Part shown: positions 17,933 to 26,685 of the stretch, piece by piece | How the letters are laid out: each line of letters starts with the position of its first letter | How positions within the stretch are numbered: position 1 is the first letter of the stretch | The notes under the pieces: model-generated | Told to the model about the DNA's origin: nothing | What the model saw: only the letters and a program-made list of their open reading frames with translations | Database searches by the model: none | Program-made: the position numbers and the translations under genes | Origin: Nisaea nitritireducens | GTDB taxonomy: Bacteria; Pseudomonadota; Alphaproteobacteria; Thalassobaculales; Thalassobaculaceae | Length of the DNA stretch: 42,738 nucleotides | Direction: 5' to 3' | Assembly: GCF_014904795.1 (NCBI RefSeq) | Contig: NZ_JACZFS010000042.1 | Location: 1 to 42,738, forward strand

Positions 17933-18625
17933 ATGACGATTGAAATCGCCAAAACCTATGAACCGCTAGCGAACAAGGATCCTGTTTCGCAGCAGCCGTT
18001 TGTTCACCCGGTTGTGGTGGTTGCAAAACGCTTGGTCGACATCCTCGGAGCAGGCAGCTTGCTGATCGCGGCCCTGCCGCTGTTTCCCCTGATCGCGCTT
18101 GCTATCAGATTGGAGAGTCCGGGGCCGGTATTGTTCCAACAACTTCGCGTGGGGCGGACGACCGACTCGTTCTCCGAGTTATTCCAGATGAACAAGTTCC
18201 GTTCCATGAGGTCCGACGCAGAGAGCCGCTCAGGTGCGGTCTGGGCCTCTAAGAATGACAACAGGATCACCCGTGTCGGGAAGTTCCTGCGCAAAACCCG
18301 GCTCGACGAGTTGCCGCAGCTGATCAACGTCCTGCGCGGCGAGATGTCTCTTGTGGGACCCCGGCCGGAGCGACCGAGCTTCTGCCGCAAGCTGGAGCAG
18401 GAGATCCCGTTCTATATCGAGCGCACCTGGGGATTGCGTCCCGGCATTACCGGCTGGGCGCAAGTCAACCAGGGTTACGACGAGACACTCGACGATGTCC
18501 GGTCGAAGATTCTTTACGATTTCAGCTATGCGCTGGCGATGCGGTCGCCCTTTTCCTGGCTGGTTATGGAAGCCAAGGTCGTCTGCCGGACCGTGATGGT
18601 CATGGCATTCGGTCGAGGCCAGTAG
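17933..18625 (+). CDS. ExoY/WcaJ-type undecaprenyl-phosphate sugar-1-phosphate transferase
   Basis: The ATG at 17933 has GAGGAG 9 bases upstream, so it is preferred over the GTG at 17924. The 230-residue protein is of the short (ExoY/PssA) type. It has one hydrophobic re-entrant helix after KRLVDILGAGSLLIAALP, then SPGPVLFQQLRVG, NKFRSMRSDAE and the core KTRLDELPQLINVLRGEMSL, VGPRPE and RPGITGWAQVN. These carry the catalytic Asp-Glu pair of polyprenol-phosphate phosphoglycosyl transferases. It starts the pathway by loading the first sugar phosphate on undecaprenyl phosphate. It lies between Wzx and PilZ in the rightward operon. Confidence 0.93.
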   Translation: MTIEIAKTYEPLANKDPVSQQPFVHPVVVVAKRLVDILGAGSLLIAALPLFPLIALAIRLESPGPVLFQQLRVGRTTDSFSELFQMNKFRSMRSDAESRSGAVWASKNDNRITRVGKFLRKTRLDELPQLINVLRGEMSLVGPRPERPSFCRKLEQEIPFYIERTWGLRPGITGWAQVNQGYDETLDDVRSKILYDFSYALAMRSPFSWLVMEAKVVCRTVMVMAFGRGQ

Positions 18626-18640
18626 AGAGAGGAGAGAACA

Positions 18641-19006
18641 ATGGCCCGGCATCGTACAGCTTCCCACAAGCGTACCAATGGGCGGACCTGCCGTCCGCTC
18701 TGGATCGATATCGATCGCGTGCCCTATCTTGCGGCGAACTGGAGCCTTGGAGGGTTCCTACTTGCAGAAACGATTCCCAGTCTGGAGGTCGGCGACCGGG
18801 TGCTCACGCGGCTGTCGCTGGATCCGATTACGGAATCCCCGTTCGCTTACATTTTTGCGCGCGTGGTGCGGATTAATGCGTCAGGAACCGGCTTCGCATT
18901 CACCGAAATGCCGCAACTCGCCTTCGATTTAATGGAACGCGCGATTTTCGCGCGCAGCCCGATGGAAAAGCGCGCCGGTGGCGCGGGAAAAACGAGGTCA
19001 AAATGA
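18641..19006 (+). CDS. PilZ-domain c-di-GMP-binding protein
   Basis: This is a 121-residue single-domain protein. RTNGR at residues 11-15 fits the RxxxR c-di-GMP motif, and NWSLGG at residues 33-38 fits the second motif [DN]xSxxG. The spacing between them is normal for PilZ. The rest of the small beta-barrel is GDRVLTRLSL and FARVVRINASGTGFAFTEM. Such proteins control polysaccharide synthesis allosterically. The partner here could be ExoY, Wzy or a transferase of the cluster. GAGAGGAG lies upstream of the ATG. Its stop overlaps the glmM start by 4 bp. Confidence 0.82.
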   Translation: MARHRTASHKRTNGRTCRPLWIDIDRVPYLAANWSLGGFLLAETIPSLEVGDRVLTRLSLDPITESPFAYIFARVVRINASGTGFAFTEMPQLAFDLMERAIFARSPMEKRAGGAGKTRSK

Positions 19007-20370
19007 CTGATGCCCTCTTTGGTACAGACGGAGTTCGCGGCAAGGCAAATGCCGGTAACCTGCGTCCCGACGTTGTTGTCCGTATTGCCCAGGCTGCAGG
19101 GAGCCTGCATCCCCCGTCATCGGGCGAGCGCCACTCTGTCGTGATAGGCAAGGATACGCGACTGTCCTGTTACATGATCGAAAACGCCCTGGCCGCCGGT
19201 TTTGCGTCGGTCGGGATGGACATCGTGCTGACGGGGCCGCTCCCGACCCCGGGTGTGGCGATGGTAACCCGCTCAATGCGGGCAGATCTTGGAGTGATGA
19301 TCTCGGCGTCGCACAATCCGTTCGACGACAATGGTATCAAGCTATTCGGTCCTGACGGACGCAAGGTGAGCAGCGATGTCGAGCGGCGAATTGCCGACCT
19401 TGTCGCCGCGCCCGAACAGATTACGCTCGCGGATGCCGGGTGTGTCGGACGTGCCCGCCGGGTCGAAGACGCGATCGGCCGGTATGCGGAGTTCGTAAAG
19501 GCGAGCTTCCCCCGCGAACTCAGCCTGCGTGGCATGAGGATCGTCGTGGATGCCGCCAACGGCGCGGCGTACAAAGTGGCGGAGAGCGTGCTCTACGAAC
19601 TCGGCGCCGATGTCATCGCAATCAATGTCAGTCCGAATGGCCGGAACATCAATGACACCTGCGGTGCAGTTGAGCCCCAGGCACTTTCCGAAGCGGTGAT
19701 CACATACCGGGCGGACTTGGGCCTTGCGCTCGATGGAGATGCCGACCGTGTCATGCTTGTCGATGAGCGTGGCCATATTGCTGACGGTGACCAGCTTCTT
19801 GCCTGCATCGCCCGGCGCTGGTCGTCGGCAGACCGCCTTACCGGCGACGGAATTGCGGCGACTGTGATGTCCAATTTCGGACTTGAGCGCTGGCTCGGCG
19901 AGCAGGGTCTGAAACTTCACCGTACCCAGGTCGGCGACCGGCATGTTGCCGAATGTATGTGGGAAAAGGGGCTTAACCTCGGCGGCGAGCAATCCGGCCA
20001 CGTGCTTTGTGGTGATATCGCAACGACAGGCGACGGGCTTATCGCCGGCTTGCAGGCTATCGCGGCAGTGATCGAGACTTGCCGGCCGGCGAGCGAGGTT
20101 CTGCGCCTGTTTGAACCGGTGCCTCAACACCTTGTCGCCGTTCAGTGCAGGGACAGATCCGTTGTCCAGAGAGACGCCGTCAGGTCCGCGGTGTCGGAAG
20201 CTGAACGCGCGATTGCTGGTAAGGGGCGCGTTCTCGTGCGGCCGTCGGGCACCGAACCCGTTATCCGGGTCATGGTCGAGGGCGAGGCTCCCGCGCTTGT
20301 CGAGTGCCTGCTGGCGACCTTGACGGATGTGATTGCCTCCGAAGACCGTGTCACCAGCAAGGCGGCTTGA
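19003..20370 (+). CDS. glmM: phosphoglucosamine mutase
   Basis: The 455-residue protein has normal GlmM length and converts glucosamine-6-phosphate to glucosamine-1-phosphate on the way to UDP-GlcNAc. It begins DALFGTDGVRGKAN. The catalytic phosphoserine loop is MISASHNPFDDNGIKLFG (Ser103). The metal-binding loop is ALDGDADRVMLVDE, the sugar-binding loop is GGEQSGHV, and the phosphate-binding C-terminal loop is RPSGTEPVIRVMVEG. It is coupled to the PilZ gene by a 4-bp ATGA overlap. With glmS in the facing operon, the locus carries two of the three steps to UDP-GlcNAc; glmU is not in the window. Confidence 0.97.
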   Translation: MTDALFGTDGVRGKANAGNLRPDVVVRIAQAAGSLHPPSSGERHSVVIGKDTRLSCYMIENALAAGFASVGMDIVLTGPLPTPGVAMVTRSMRADLGVMISASHNPFDDNGIKLFGPDGRKVSSDVERRIADLVAAPEQITLADAGCVGRARRVEDAIGRYAEFVKASFPRELSLRGMRIVVDAANGAAYKVAESVLYELGADVIAINVSPNGRNINDTCGAVEPQALSEAVITYRADLGLALDGDADRVMLVDERGHIADGDQLLACIARRWSSADRLTGDGIAATVMSNFGLERWLGEQGLKLHRTQVGDRHVAECMWEKGLNLGGEQSGHVLCGDIATTGDGLIAGLQAIAAVIETCRPASEVLRLFEPVPQHLVAVQCRDRSVVQRDAVRSAVSEAERAIAGKGRVLVRPSGTEPVIRVMVEGEAPALVECLLATLTDVIASEDRVTSKAA

Positions 20371-20462
20371 GGAAGCGCTTGCCTGAATCTGTTCAAAAGC
20401 TCTGCGCTCGTCGCTAGGATGGCTTTTGGGCAGGCTCGGGTTTGACGGGGGGAAGTCAGAAC

Positions 20463-23400
20463 TTGAACGTGGAATCCAAGCGCTCGGTGCCGCTGGCTCT
20501 GGTTATTGCCAGTTTTGTCCTGTTCACGGCCATCTTTGGCATTGCCCTTTACACATTGATCGACCGTCACGAGAAATCGGAACGGGAAATGGGTGCTTTG
20601 CGGACCGCAGAGAACCTCACGCAGGGAATCTCTGCATTTCGCTCCTACTACTCGGAGCGGGTTCTGCCGCGCGCGATCGAGGCGGGTAGCGATATTGCCC
20701 ACGGACCGGATGCCGAAGGCGGAAAAGCGCTTTTGCCTTTCACCATGGCCATGGACTTCAGCAATTTCCTGCGCGAACGCGGAGCCAAGCTGAATTACCT
20801 GCTCTTTAGCCGCCACCCCTTTCCAGGCCGGGAAGGCCGGATTTTGGACGATGCTGAGCGTCAGGCGCTTGAACGGCTTGAGGGGCACGAAGTCAAGAGC
20901 GTCTCGGTCCAAACTCATATCGATGGCCGGGATATGATTCGATATTTCACCCCGGTTCTGATGGCCCAGTCCTGTGTCGACTGCCACAATTCGCACCCCG
21001 AGAGTCCGAAGAAAGACTGGACGGTCGGAGCCGTTCGCGGCGTCCAAGAAGTAATCGTCCCTGTCGATGCTGCAGACGGCAGCTCCGAAGCGGCCGACGA
21101 GAGCTTTGCCAATATTCTCTTTCTTGTGGTCACAGGCTTGCTCGGGTTGAGCGGATTCGTCTGTTTTCTCCTCTACCGTGACCGTCAGGCGGTAATCGCA
21201 CTCGGCCGTATGGCCGATCTGGAGCGCGGGAAGAATGTGGAGCTTGCTGAAACGGCATTGAAGCTTGAGGAAGGCGTGGCGCGCTTGAACGCTGTGCTCG
21301 AGAATGCTGCGGATGCTGTCATCACGATTGACGCGGAAGGGATCATAGAATCCGTCAATGAGGCGACGGAACAGATATTCGGATATCCGCGCGGCGAGCT
21401 CGTAGGCCGCAATGTAAAGATACTGATGCCTGAATCCGATGCTTCCAGACATGACGACTATATCCGCAGGCATCTGGAAACCGGCGAGAGCCGGATCATT
21501 GGCATCGGTCGGGAAGTTGAAGGCCGCAGAGCGGACGGCACTGTGTTCCCGCTGGATTTGTCCATTGGCCGCGTTGATGTCGGCGGCCGGAAGATTTTCA
21601 CGGCGATCCTCCGCGATATCAGTGAACGCAGGCGGGCGGAAGAAACCGAGCGAATGCTGTCGCTGGTTGCATCCCGCACGGACAACGCGGTGGTGATCAC
21701 GGACCGGGATGGTTTCACCGAATGGGTGAACGATGCGTTCGAGAGAATCAGCGGATATGCCTCCGAGGAAATTATAGGGAAAAAGCCGGGGGCGCTGCTG
21801 CAGGGCGACGATACTGACCCGCTGGTCGTGGAACGTATTGGCGCCGCATTGCGGGAAGCCCGCGGCTTCAACGAGGCGTTGATCAATTATGCGAAGAACG
21901 GGACGCCTTACTGGGTCTCGATCGATGTTCAGCCTGTTTATGACAGTGAAGGGAACGTTATCCGGTTCATCGCCATCGAGCGGGACATCACTGAGACCAA
22001 GGAGCGGGAAGAGGAACTCAGGCAGGCGCGCAGGCAGGCCGAGATCGTTCAGCGTCAGTTAACCGAAGCCCTCGATACCTTGCCTGACGCCTTTGTGATT
22101 TTCGATGCGGAAGACCGGATCTCGCTTTTCAATTCCCGTTACAAGGAGCTCTACGCCGCCTCGGCGCCGTTGATTGAGACAGGGAACAGATTTGAGGATG
22201 TTCTCCGATACGGACTCGAAATGGGGCAGTACCCCGATGCGGTCGGACGTGAGGATGAATGGCTCATTGAGCGTATGGCCGCCCACAACAATCCGTCCGA
22301 GCCGGTGGAGCAAAGACTGGAAGACGGGCGTTGGCTTCGTATCGTCGAGCGCCGAACGCCCAATGGCGGATGTGTCGGGTTCCGTGTCGACATCACCGAG
22401 TTGAAGGAGAAGCAGCAGGCTCTTGATGACTCAAGACTGCAGGCGGAAATAGCCAATGAGACCAAATCCCGGTTTCTTGCGACCATGAGCCACGAGATCC
22501 GGACCCCGCTGAACGGGGTCATCGGAGCTCTGAGTTTGCTTTCCGAGACGACACTCGACAATCAGAACCAGCAGTTCGTCGCTACCGGACGGCGTGCTGC
22601 CGAGAGTCTGCTCAGTCTGATCAACGACATCCTGGATTTCTCCAAGATGGAGGCGGAGCGGCTGGAACTGGACCCGGTTCCCGTCGACCTGACGCAGATT
22701 GTTGGGGATGTTCTTGCCGTTCTCCGTCCCAAGGCAGAGGAAAAAGGTTTGGCCCTGGCTGCGGAGTTCGATCCGGATCTGCCGACTGCAGTGATAGCCG
22801 ATCCGGATCGCCTGAAGCAGATACTCTTCAATCTGGCCGGCAACGCGGTCAAGTTTACAGACCAGGGCAGTGTCAAGGTGCGCTGCCGGAAAATCGCTGT
22901 TGCCGAGCCTTCCGTTTTCCTGCGGTTTGAAATTCTGGATACCGGCAAGGGCGTGCCGGAAAGTGACCGGAAAATCCTGTTCGACGAGTTCTGGTCGACG
23001 GGGCGAGATGGCGGCACCGGCCTCGGTCTGGCTATTTGCCGACGCCTGGTCGACATCATGGGCGGAGACATCGGAGTCGAGGGCGGACCCGGCGGCGGTA
23101 GTTTGTTCTGGGTCGAATTGCCGTTGAGCCCGACTTCTCCAGAGGCTGTAGACGCGCGGCAAAGGCCGTTGGTCCGCGGGAGTGAACGACCGGAAGATGT
23201 CGGGACCCTCTCGGGCAACGTGCTTCTTGCCGAAGACAATCCGGCAAACCAGCTCATCCTGAAATCCATGGTCGAGCGCTATGGCTTGAAAGTGGAAACG
23301 GTCGGCGATGGACACGAAGCGGTGGAGGCTGTCCGGGGCCGTGATTACGATCTGGTCCTGATGGACGTGAACATGCCCCGCATGACGGGAACCGAAGCGG

Positions 23401-24053
23401 TCAAGGCCATTCGGGGAATGGGGAGCGGGAAGGCCCGTGTTCCGGTTGTTGCGGTCACGGCACATGTGATGTCGGGTGATCGGGAAACTCTTATTTCAGA
23501 AGATTTCGACGACTATCTCGGCAAGCCGGTGCACTGGTCGGAGCTCGGGCAATGTCTTGCCTATTGGCTTTCTCCTGAAAACCGTAGGGGCCGGGCGGAA
23601 ACTGTCGCTGCATCGGAGGCAGCCGAAGACCAGGATGTGGCGGCGAGAGAGCAGGAACAGGAACCCGAAGCGGATGGGAGCGCTGCGGACATCTTGCCGG
23701 TGTCAGCTTATGACGCGGAAATGGTTGATGAACTTGTGCGCAATACCAGCGAGGAAATCGCCATTGAAATCATCGACCTTCTTTCGGGCGAGTTGCGCAA
23801 GACAGACGACGAGCTGCGCGGGTTGCTGGCGGAGGAAAAGTGGGCCGATGTCGGCCGGCTGGCGCACCGGATCAAGGGCAGTGTCGCCAATCTTGGTTTG
23901 ACGGGACTTTCGGATCTTTGCTTTCGGATGGAGAAGGCCGCCGCCTCCGGCCGCTTTGAGGAACTGCCGGCGCTTAGCGATACTTATCTTGCTTCGATTG
24001 ACGGCGCCTGCGATCGCCTTCGCCAGTTCCAGGATGAACTTGCCATGGCTTAA
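20463..24053 (+). CDS. hybrid sensor histidine kinase with CxxCH sensor, three PAS, REC and HPt
   Basis: No ATG start exists. TTG at 20463 is preferred because a G-rich GGGGGGAAG lies upstream; TTG 20442 and GTG 20469 are alternatives. In order: membrane helix 9-32; periplasmic DUF3365/Tll0287-like domain with CVDCH at 171-175, a c-type haem motif; helix 215-238; PAS1 about 268-385; PAS2 about 390-510; PAS3 about 535-655; HisKA with MSHEIRTP (His677); HATPase with NAVKFTD and GTGLGLAICRRLVD; receiver with Asp968; HPt with His1135 (AHRIKGS). PAS1 contains RHDDYIRRH...RIIGIGR with His330, closely like the FixL haem-binding helix. It probably senses redox or oxygen and relays phosphate to an unlinked regulator. 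Confidence 0.9.
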   Translation: MNVESKRSVPLALVIASFVLFTAIFGIALYTLIDRHEKSEREMGALRTAENLTQGISAFRSYYSERVLPRAIEAGSDIAHGPDAEGGKALLPFTMAMDFSNFLRERGAKLNYLLFSRHPFPGREGRILDDAERQALERLEGHEVKSVSVQTHIDGRDMIRYFTPVLMAQSCVDCHNSHPESPKKDWTVGAVRGVQEVIVPVDAADGSSEAADESFANILFLVVTGLLGLSGFVCFLLYRDRQAVIALGRMADLERGKNVELAETALKLEEGVARLNAVLENAADAVITIDAEGIIESVNEATEQIFGYPRGELVGRNVKILMPESDASRHDDYIRRHLETGESRIIGIGREVEGRRADGTVFPLDLSIGRVDVGGRKIFTAILRDISERRRAEETERMLSLVASRTDNAVVITDRDGFTEWVNDAFERISGYASEEIIGKKPGALLQGDDTDPLVVERIGAALREARGFNEALINYAKNGTPYWVSIDVQPVYDSEGNVIRFIAIERDITETKEREEELRQARRQAEIVQRQLTEALDTLPDAFVIFDAEDRISLFNSRYKELYAASAPLIETGNRFEDVLRYGLEMGQYPDAVGREDEWLIERMAAHNNPSEPVEQRLEDGRWLRIVERRTPNGGCVGFRVDITELKEKQQALDDSRLQAEIANETKSRFLATMSHEIRTPLNGVIGALSLLSETTLDNQNQQFVATGRRAAESLLSLINDILDFSKMEAERLELDPVPVDLTQIVGDVLAVLRPKAEEKGLALAAEFDPDLPTAVIADPDRLKQILFNLAGNAVKFTDQGSVKVRCRKIAVAEPSVFLRFEILDTGKGVPESDRKILFDEFWSTGRDGGTGLGLAICRRLVDIMGGDIGVEGGPGGGSLFWVELPLSPTSPEAVDARQRPLVRGSERPEDVGTLSGNVLLAEDNPANQLILKSMVERYGLKVETVGDGHEAVEAVRGRDYDLVLMDVNMPRMTGTEAVKAIRGMGSGKARVPVVAVTAHVMSGDRETLISEDFDDYLGKPVHWSELGQCLAYWLSPENRRGRAETVAASEAAEDQDVAAREQEQEPEADGSAADILPVSAYDAEMVDELVRNTSEEIAIEIIDLLSGELRKTDDELRGLLAEEKWADVGRLAHRIKGSVANLGLTGLSDLCFRMEKAAASGRFEELPALSDTYLASIDGACDRLRQFQDELAMA

Positions 24054-24726
24054 ATATTCATCGGTCGTACTTGCTCTCGTTGTGCAACAGCTGGAACTTT
24101 GGCGCACCTTCCCACATCCGCCAAACTAGAGTGATGTTGTGCATTTTTGGGCTATCAAAAACACATCAAATCAGCGTTCTAATGATGAGTTTTCGAAAAA
24201 CCATCTGTTGCGTAGGTAATTCAAACGAGCACAGATTTTTTTGAGCGGTTCGATGGCAAAGTCCAACTCCTGCAGACTGCGAATTTTGGGTTCAGTGGAG
24301 GTCCTGGCCGTCTTAAGTAAGTCGCGGTCGCGCCATTAAACGCTGTCAAACGATTGATGCGTGGCTTTGTTGGCATGCTTGTCTGCACATACTTTGACTT
24401 GAAGCCCACCTTCAAAGGTTGGGTAATGCATCCTTAGCATTTGGATGAGAATTGGTTTGCCGCGGAGAGACCCAAGCGCACCTGTGCAGCAAGCTGTTCA
24501 GGAAACCGCCGGTTATATACGGCCCGAGGCCAGTCCCATAAGGGCGTGCCGTGCATCTCAATTGACCGGCAGCGTGTTCTATGCAGACGCGCTGAAAATG
24601 GATGTTCAGCATGGTACCGCGAACATCCGGCAAGGTGCGCTCTAATGGAGCCGGTATAATAAAGGACAGAAGAAGACGGTCATAACGCCTTATTGTAACT
24701 CGAACGTGGCGGTGTTGAGGGGGACT
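24054..24726. other. AT-richer, largely non-coding stretch
   Basis: These 673 bp separate the kinase from peptide A and are visibly AT-richer than the surroundings. No convincing intact gene was found on either strand. A 50-codon start-less frame on the minus strand (about 24178-24330, reading RDRDLLKTARTSTEPKIR...) could be a decayed gene end. An exact TATAAT at 24655-24660 is a candidate -10 box for peptide A, but no good -35 sits 16-18 bases upstream. Confidence 0.4.
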
Positions 24727-25065
24727 ATGAAACAGAAGATGATCGCGCGGCCTTTGGCGAACTTTCTCAATCGTGTCTCCATTGACAGCGAAGTGAAACA
24801 GAAACTCCTCGTTATTCTTGATCGTTCGAAGTTTGCTTGCGACATCACGGCATTCGCCAACGAGCTTGGCTATGTATTCTCAGAATCTGATCTGCACGAT
24901 GCACTGGGTGCGATTTTATCGCCGCAGTCCAATGCTTACGAAGCTGATCTATCGGATGAGTCCCTTGATGCCGTTGTTGGCGGCGGGATGCTCGCGGCCT
25001 TTCCAGCTGAGCTGCATGCTGCTTTTGGCGAGCTGCAGTTCGGGCCCTCGTTATCCGGTTCATGA
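24727..25065 (+). CDS. orphan Nif11-like precursor peptide (peptide A)
   Basis: The ATG at 24727 is preceded by GAGGGGG; an in-frame GTG lies 21 bases earlier. The 112-residue protein matches the Nif11-like leader layout: LANFLNRVSIDSEVKQKLLV, ITAFANELGYVFSESDLHDA, then the acidic LSDESLDAVVGGG. Cleavage after GG at residues 85-86 would free a 26-residue core beginning GMLAAFPAELHAAFGEL. The core has no Cys and lacks the terminal KxW tail shared by peptides B-F. It lies 1.6 kb before the export genes, with the AraC-type regulator in between. It is probably a substrate of the same C39 exporter. Expression control by the adjacent regulator is inferred. Confidence 0.8.
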   Translation: MKQKMIARPLANFLNRVSIDSEVKQKLLVILDRSKFACDITAFANELGYVFSESDLHDALGAILSPQSNAYEADLSDESLDAVVGGGMLAAFPAELHAAFGELQFGPSLSGS

Positions 25066-25308
25066 CAGATAACGAGTCACGTCGCAATTCATGACCCTTG
25101 TCTCATCACCACGATCTTTGCCGTATGTCCAATATACCGTGCAAAGCTGTAAGACATGGCATAATTCCTTATGAAAAAATCAAATGCGGAAGTATTTTAT
25201 TTAATAGTGTAATGAAAATAATGCTTGTTTGGTCTCAATGTAGAATTCGCAGTTCGTTTTGCTGAATCTGCTCAGGCCTTTCTCGAGTCACCTCAGCGGG
25301 GGCAAAAG

Positions 25309-26382
25309 ATGACTCATGTCACACGCATAGAAGACGATGGCGCGGCGACGCAGCCAGTTCCGAATGCGGTATTCCATCTTGACGATGTTGCCGGAAAAGA
25401 GCGCTACGATCTCTGGAAAGACAGCATCGCCTGCATCTTTGATGTAGATAGCGAGAAAGACGTGCGGGATGAGTCTTTCACCGCTCAGGTAGATGCAAAC
25501 ATGTTCGGTCCGGTCATGGTGGCCCGGACCCAATCTCTGGGACAGAGCTGGAAACGAACGCCGTCCATCATGGCCCGAGATGGGATGGATCATTACATGG
25601 TTCAACTCTATGAGCGGGGCCAGATGCAATGGGAAGACAGTTCCGGACTGCGGGAGCTTCCGGAAAAAGGATTGGTCATCTTCGATCTGGCGCGGGAGAT
25701 GGCATCAAGAACCAACGACTTCGCAAATATTTCCCTGATTATTCCAAGGGACATGCTCGAAGGTGCGCTAAAATCCCAGAATGATCAGCATCTCCGGACC
25801 TTGTCCGGGGAAGAGCCGATGGTGAAACTGTTACGCGACCATATGATGTCGTTGAAGGCGCTGGCCAGTCAGATGAGCCATCGGCAGGCGATCGAGATCG
25901 CCCCTGCGACGGTCGGCCTCACTGCAGCCTGCCTGAATGCTGCTATTGATCAGGAAGCTCCAAGCCAGACGGCGGGCGTCGCCATGGCGCAATTGACTAT
26001 GATCCGGCGCTTTATCGAAGCCAATCTCTCCGAATCTGACTTGTCGGCGGAATGGATCGCAAGGCGCGTCGGAGCCTCGCGTTCAAAACTGTATCAGCTT
26101 TTCGATGTGTTTGGCGGAGTCGGCGCCTATATCCGTGATCGCCGTCTCCGGCGAGCGTTGCTGGCCTTGACCGATGAGCGGTCGAAACATCGGCCGATCT
26201 ATGACATCGCACTAGCCTCGGGCTATACCAGCGATGCTGCCTTCAGCAGGGCTTTCCGGACACGGTATGGCATCGCTCCGCGAGATGTCCGGAACAAGAA
26301 ATGGCAGGCCGAGAGCATGCATCGGCTTACCGATGAACTTGACCGCCGGTATGAGCGCTGGTTGCATCATCTGTCTGTCTAG
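25309..26382 (+). CDS. AraC-family transcriptional regulator
   Basis: The 357-residue protein from ATG 25309 (MTHVTRIEDDG) has an AraC-binding-2-like N-terminal domain, with DLWKDSIACIFDVDSE and DHYMVQLYERGQMQWED. A C-terminal AraC/XylS double HTH follows (about residues 232-335): LSAEWIARRVGASRSKLYQLF, IYDIALASGYTSDAAFSRAF and RYGIAPRDVR. A TTG at 25225 would add 28 weakly coding-like residues. It sits between peptide A and the export operon and is followed by a strong terminator. It is therefore the best candidate for controlling the peptide system. The AT-rich 25066-25300 region upstream likely holds its promoter. Confidence 0.87.
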   Translation: MTHVTRIEDDGAATQPVPNAVFHLDDVAGKERYDLWKDSIACIFDVDSEKDVRDESFTAQVDANMFGPVMVARTQSLGQSWKRTPSIMARDGMDHYMVQLYERGQMQWEDSSGLRELPEKGLVIFDLAREMASRTNDFANISLIIPRDMLEGALKSQNDQHLRTLSGEEPMVKLLRDHMMSLKALASQMSHRQAIEIAPATVGLTAACLNAAIDQEAPSQTAGVAMAQLTMIRRFIEANLSESDLSAEWIARRVGASRSKLYQLFDVFGGVGAYIRDRRLRRALLALTDERSKHRPIYDIALASGYTSDAAFSRAFRTRYGIAPRDVRNKKWQAESMHRLTDELDRRYERWLHHLSV

Positions 26383-26418
26383 ACCGATCACTCCCTAAAC
26401 CCTTGCCCCAACCGTCCA

Positions 26419-26454
26419 CCGGCGCCGTACATCACGGCGCCGGTTTTGTTTTTT
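26419..26454 (+). terminator. strong intrinsic terminator after AraC gene
   Basis: A perfect 10-bp GC-rich stem (CCGGCGCCGT / ACGGCGCCGG) with a 5-base loop ACATC is followed directly by TTTTGTTTTTT. It lies 36 bp after the regulator stop. It separates the regulator unit from the export operon, which must have its own promoter in 26455-26685. Confidence 0.9.
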
Positions 26455-26685
26455 CCCGCATTTCCATCCGGACCATTCATCCGGCCTAGCCGGTTCCAGA
26501 CTCCCGATCCATTCGGCAAATGATTCGGAACACCCGGCAAATACCCCCGGATCAACTGCAAGAAATGCCGGACGTTCGGACAAGTGGCGTCGATTTGCGC
26601 CGTCATACTTCCTTCCAGATTCGAGTGCGGGAATGTTGTCCGAAAATGGATGGCCTTCCGCGCAAACAGAAGTGCCGGAGGAAGC
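26455..26685. promoter_or_regulatory. presumed promoter region of the peptide export operon
   Basis: These 231 bp lie between the terminator and the adaptor gene. By position they must contain the operon promoter. I see no clear -35/-10 pair. TGGCGT and TTTGCG near 26585 are one base too close for sigma-54. The GGAAC at about 26526 has no CGTT partner, so an EcfG promoter is not supported. Confidence 0.3.

Noticed and set aside
20142-21473. 443-codon minus-strand frame
   Set aside because: Covers the glmM end and the kinase start in antisense; no recognisable motifs.
24445-24645. 66-codon ORF in the AT-rich gap
   Set aside because: No ribosome site, no motif and overlapping frames on both strands of similar length.
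26584-26600. Sigma-54 promoter before the adaptor gene (TGGCGT...TTTGCG)
   Set aside because: GG-to-GC spacing is one base short of the required value.
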